Origin: an uncultured Mycoplasmatota bacterium
GTDB taxonomy: Bacteria; Bacillota_I; Bacilli_A; RF39; UBA660
Length of the DNA: 5,950 bases
Direction: 5' to 3'
NCBI GenBank assembly: GCA_947384645.1
Contig: CANDHX010000088.1
Span: 1 to 5,950 of the forward strand
Shown here: one piece after another, positions 5,664-5,950 of the stretch
Layout: each line of letters begins with the position of its first letter
Position numbering within the stretch: position 1 is the first letter of the stretch
Notes under the pieces: generated by a model
The model's input: only the letters and a program-made list of their open reading frames with translations
What the model was told of the DNA's origin: nothing
Databases searched by the model: none
Translations under genes and position numbers: made by a program

Positions 5664-5950
5664 CTATATACTTCTTCCGCTAGTTCCGCTAGGAGTAATT
5701 ACTTCGTGGTATTCTCCCTCTTCTGCATGGTAATCCCTCTCATCGCAATCTGATGTTTTAGGAGTGTCATCTACCAGCATCTCAGGATAGTTGCAGCCAT
5801 CTATAAGAGTTTCATCTGGATTTTGATTGACATATTCTTGCCTGTATTGAACTTCCTGAGAATCCCATACTGAAATGATGTTGTATATCTCGTGCATTGA
5901 ACACTTAAACTCCGAAAAAGTCAATGCAGCGCCCGTACTATGTATTCTTT
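5664..5950 (-). CDS. C-terminal part of an unrecognised acidic protein (5' end beyond the window)
   Basis: The frame is open from the right edge to a TAG at 5664-5666, so the TTG at 5922-5924 is probably an internal Leu. About 95 residues are visible. I do not recognise the family. The first half (TFSEFKCSMHEIYNIISVWD) looks helical; the second half is rich in Asp and Glu (for example CDERDYHAEEGEYHE) and probably disordered. There is no membrane segment. The DNA is clearly richer in GC than the segment to its left, and a plausible terminator follows the stop, which supports it being a real gene. An exact 9-base tandem duplication (5675-5692) encodes the repeated SG near the C-terminus. Confidence 0.55.
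   Translation of the reverse strand, partial: RIHSTGAALTFSEFKCSMHEIYNIISVWDSQEVQYRQEYVNQNPDETLIDGCNYPEMLVDDTPKTSDCDERDYHAEEGEYHEVITPSGTSGRSI
5675..5692. repeat. Exact 9-base tandem duplication TTCCGCTAG
   Basis: Two adjacent copies (5675-5683 and 5684-5692) lie inside the last codons of the right-edge gene; they keep its frame and encode SGT-SGR before the stop. Confidence 0.7.

Overview
The window is AT-rich bacterial DNA. Shine-Dalgarno sites, sigma-A-type promoters, an Ig-repeat surface protein with a C-terminal membrane anchor, and a flavin-dependent thymidylate synthase with a Cys-rich tail together suggest a Bacillota (Firmicutes/clostridial or related) genome, perhaps an uncultured gut lineage. 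This is an inference; there is no rRNA or tRNA to anchor it. TGG is used for Trp and I saw no sign of a recoded TGA.

Layout. (1) 1-1109, plus strand: the 3' part of a surface protein with Ig-like repeats, a disordered Asn/Gly/Pro/Lys linker and a terminal membrane helix, followed by a clear terminator. (2) 1288-2718, minus strand: an unusually long two-domain ThyX thymidylate synthase with its own terminator and promoter. (3) 2719-2965: a divergent intergenic region with a good promoter for each side and a perfect dyad overlapping one -35 box. (4) 2966-3976, plus strand: an orphan 336-residue cytosolic protein I do not recognise. (5) 3977-5660: a more AT-rich segment. It has a 388-base non-genic stretch with two hairpins, then a NadR/NMNAT-like nucleotidyltransferase, then a dephospho-CoA-kinase-like P-loop domain in the same reading frame, separated only by one TAA stop. 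It ends in short repeats and hairpins. (6) 5664-5950, minus strand: the 3' end of an acidic protein of unknown function, in visibly less AT-rich DNA, cut by the window edge.

The genes do not form one operon: strands alternate and most units have their own terminator. The most notable features are the nucleotidyltransferase/kinase unit and the ThyX. The first resembles a NadR-type two-domain enzyme, but with a CoaE-like kinase and an in-frame stop at the domain junction. In the second, the RHR-x7-S signature is divided between the two halves. Short direct repeats and hairpins around the AT-rich unit hint that it may have arrived as a cassette, but no transposase or integrase is visible in the window.
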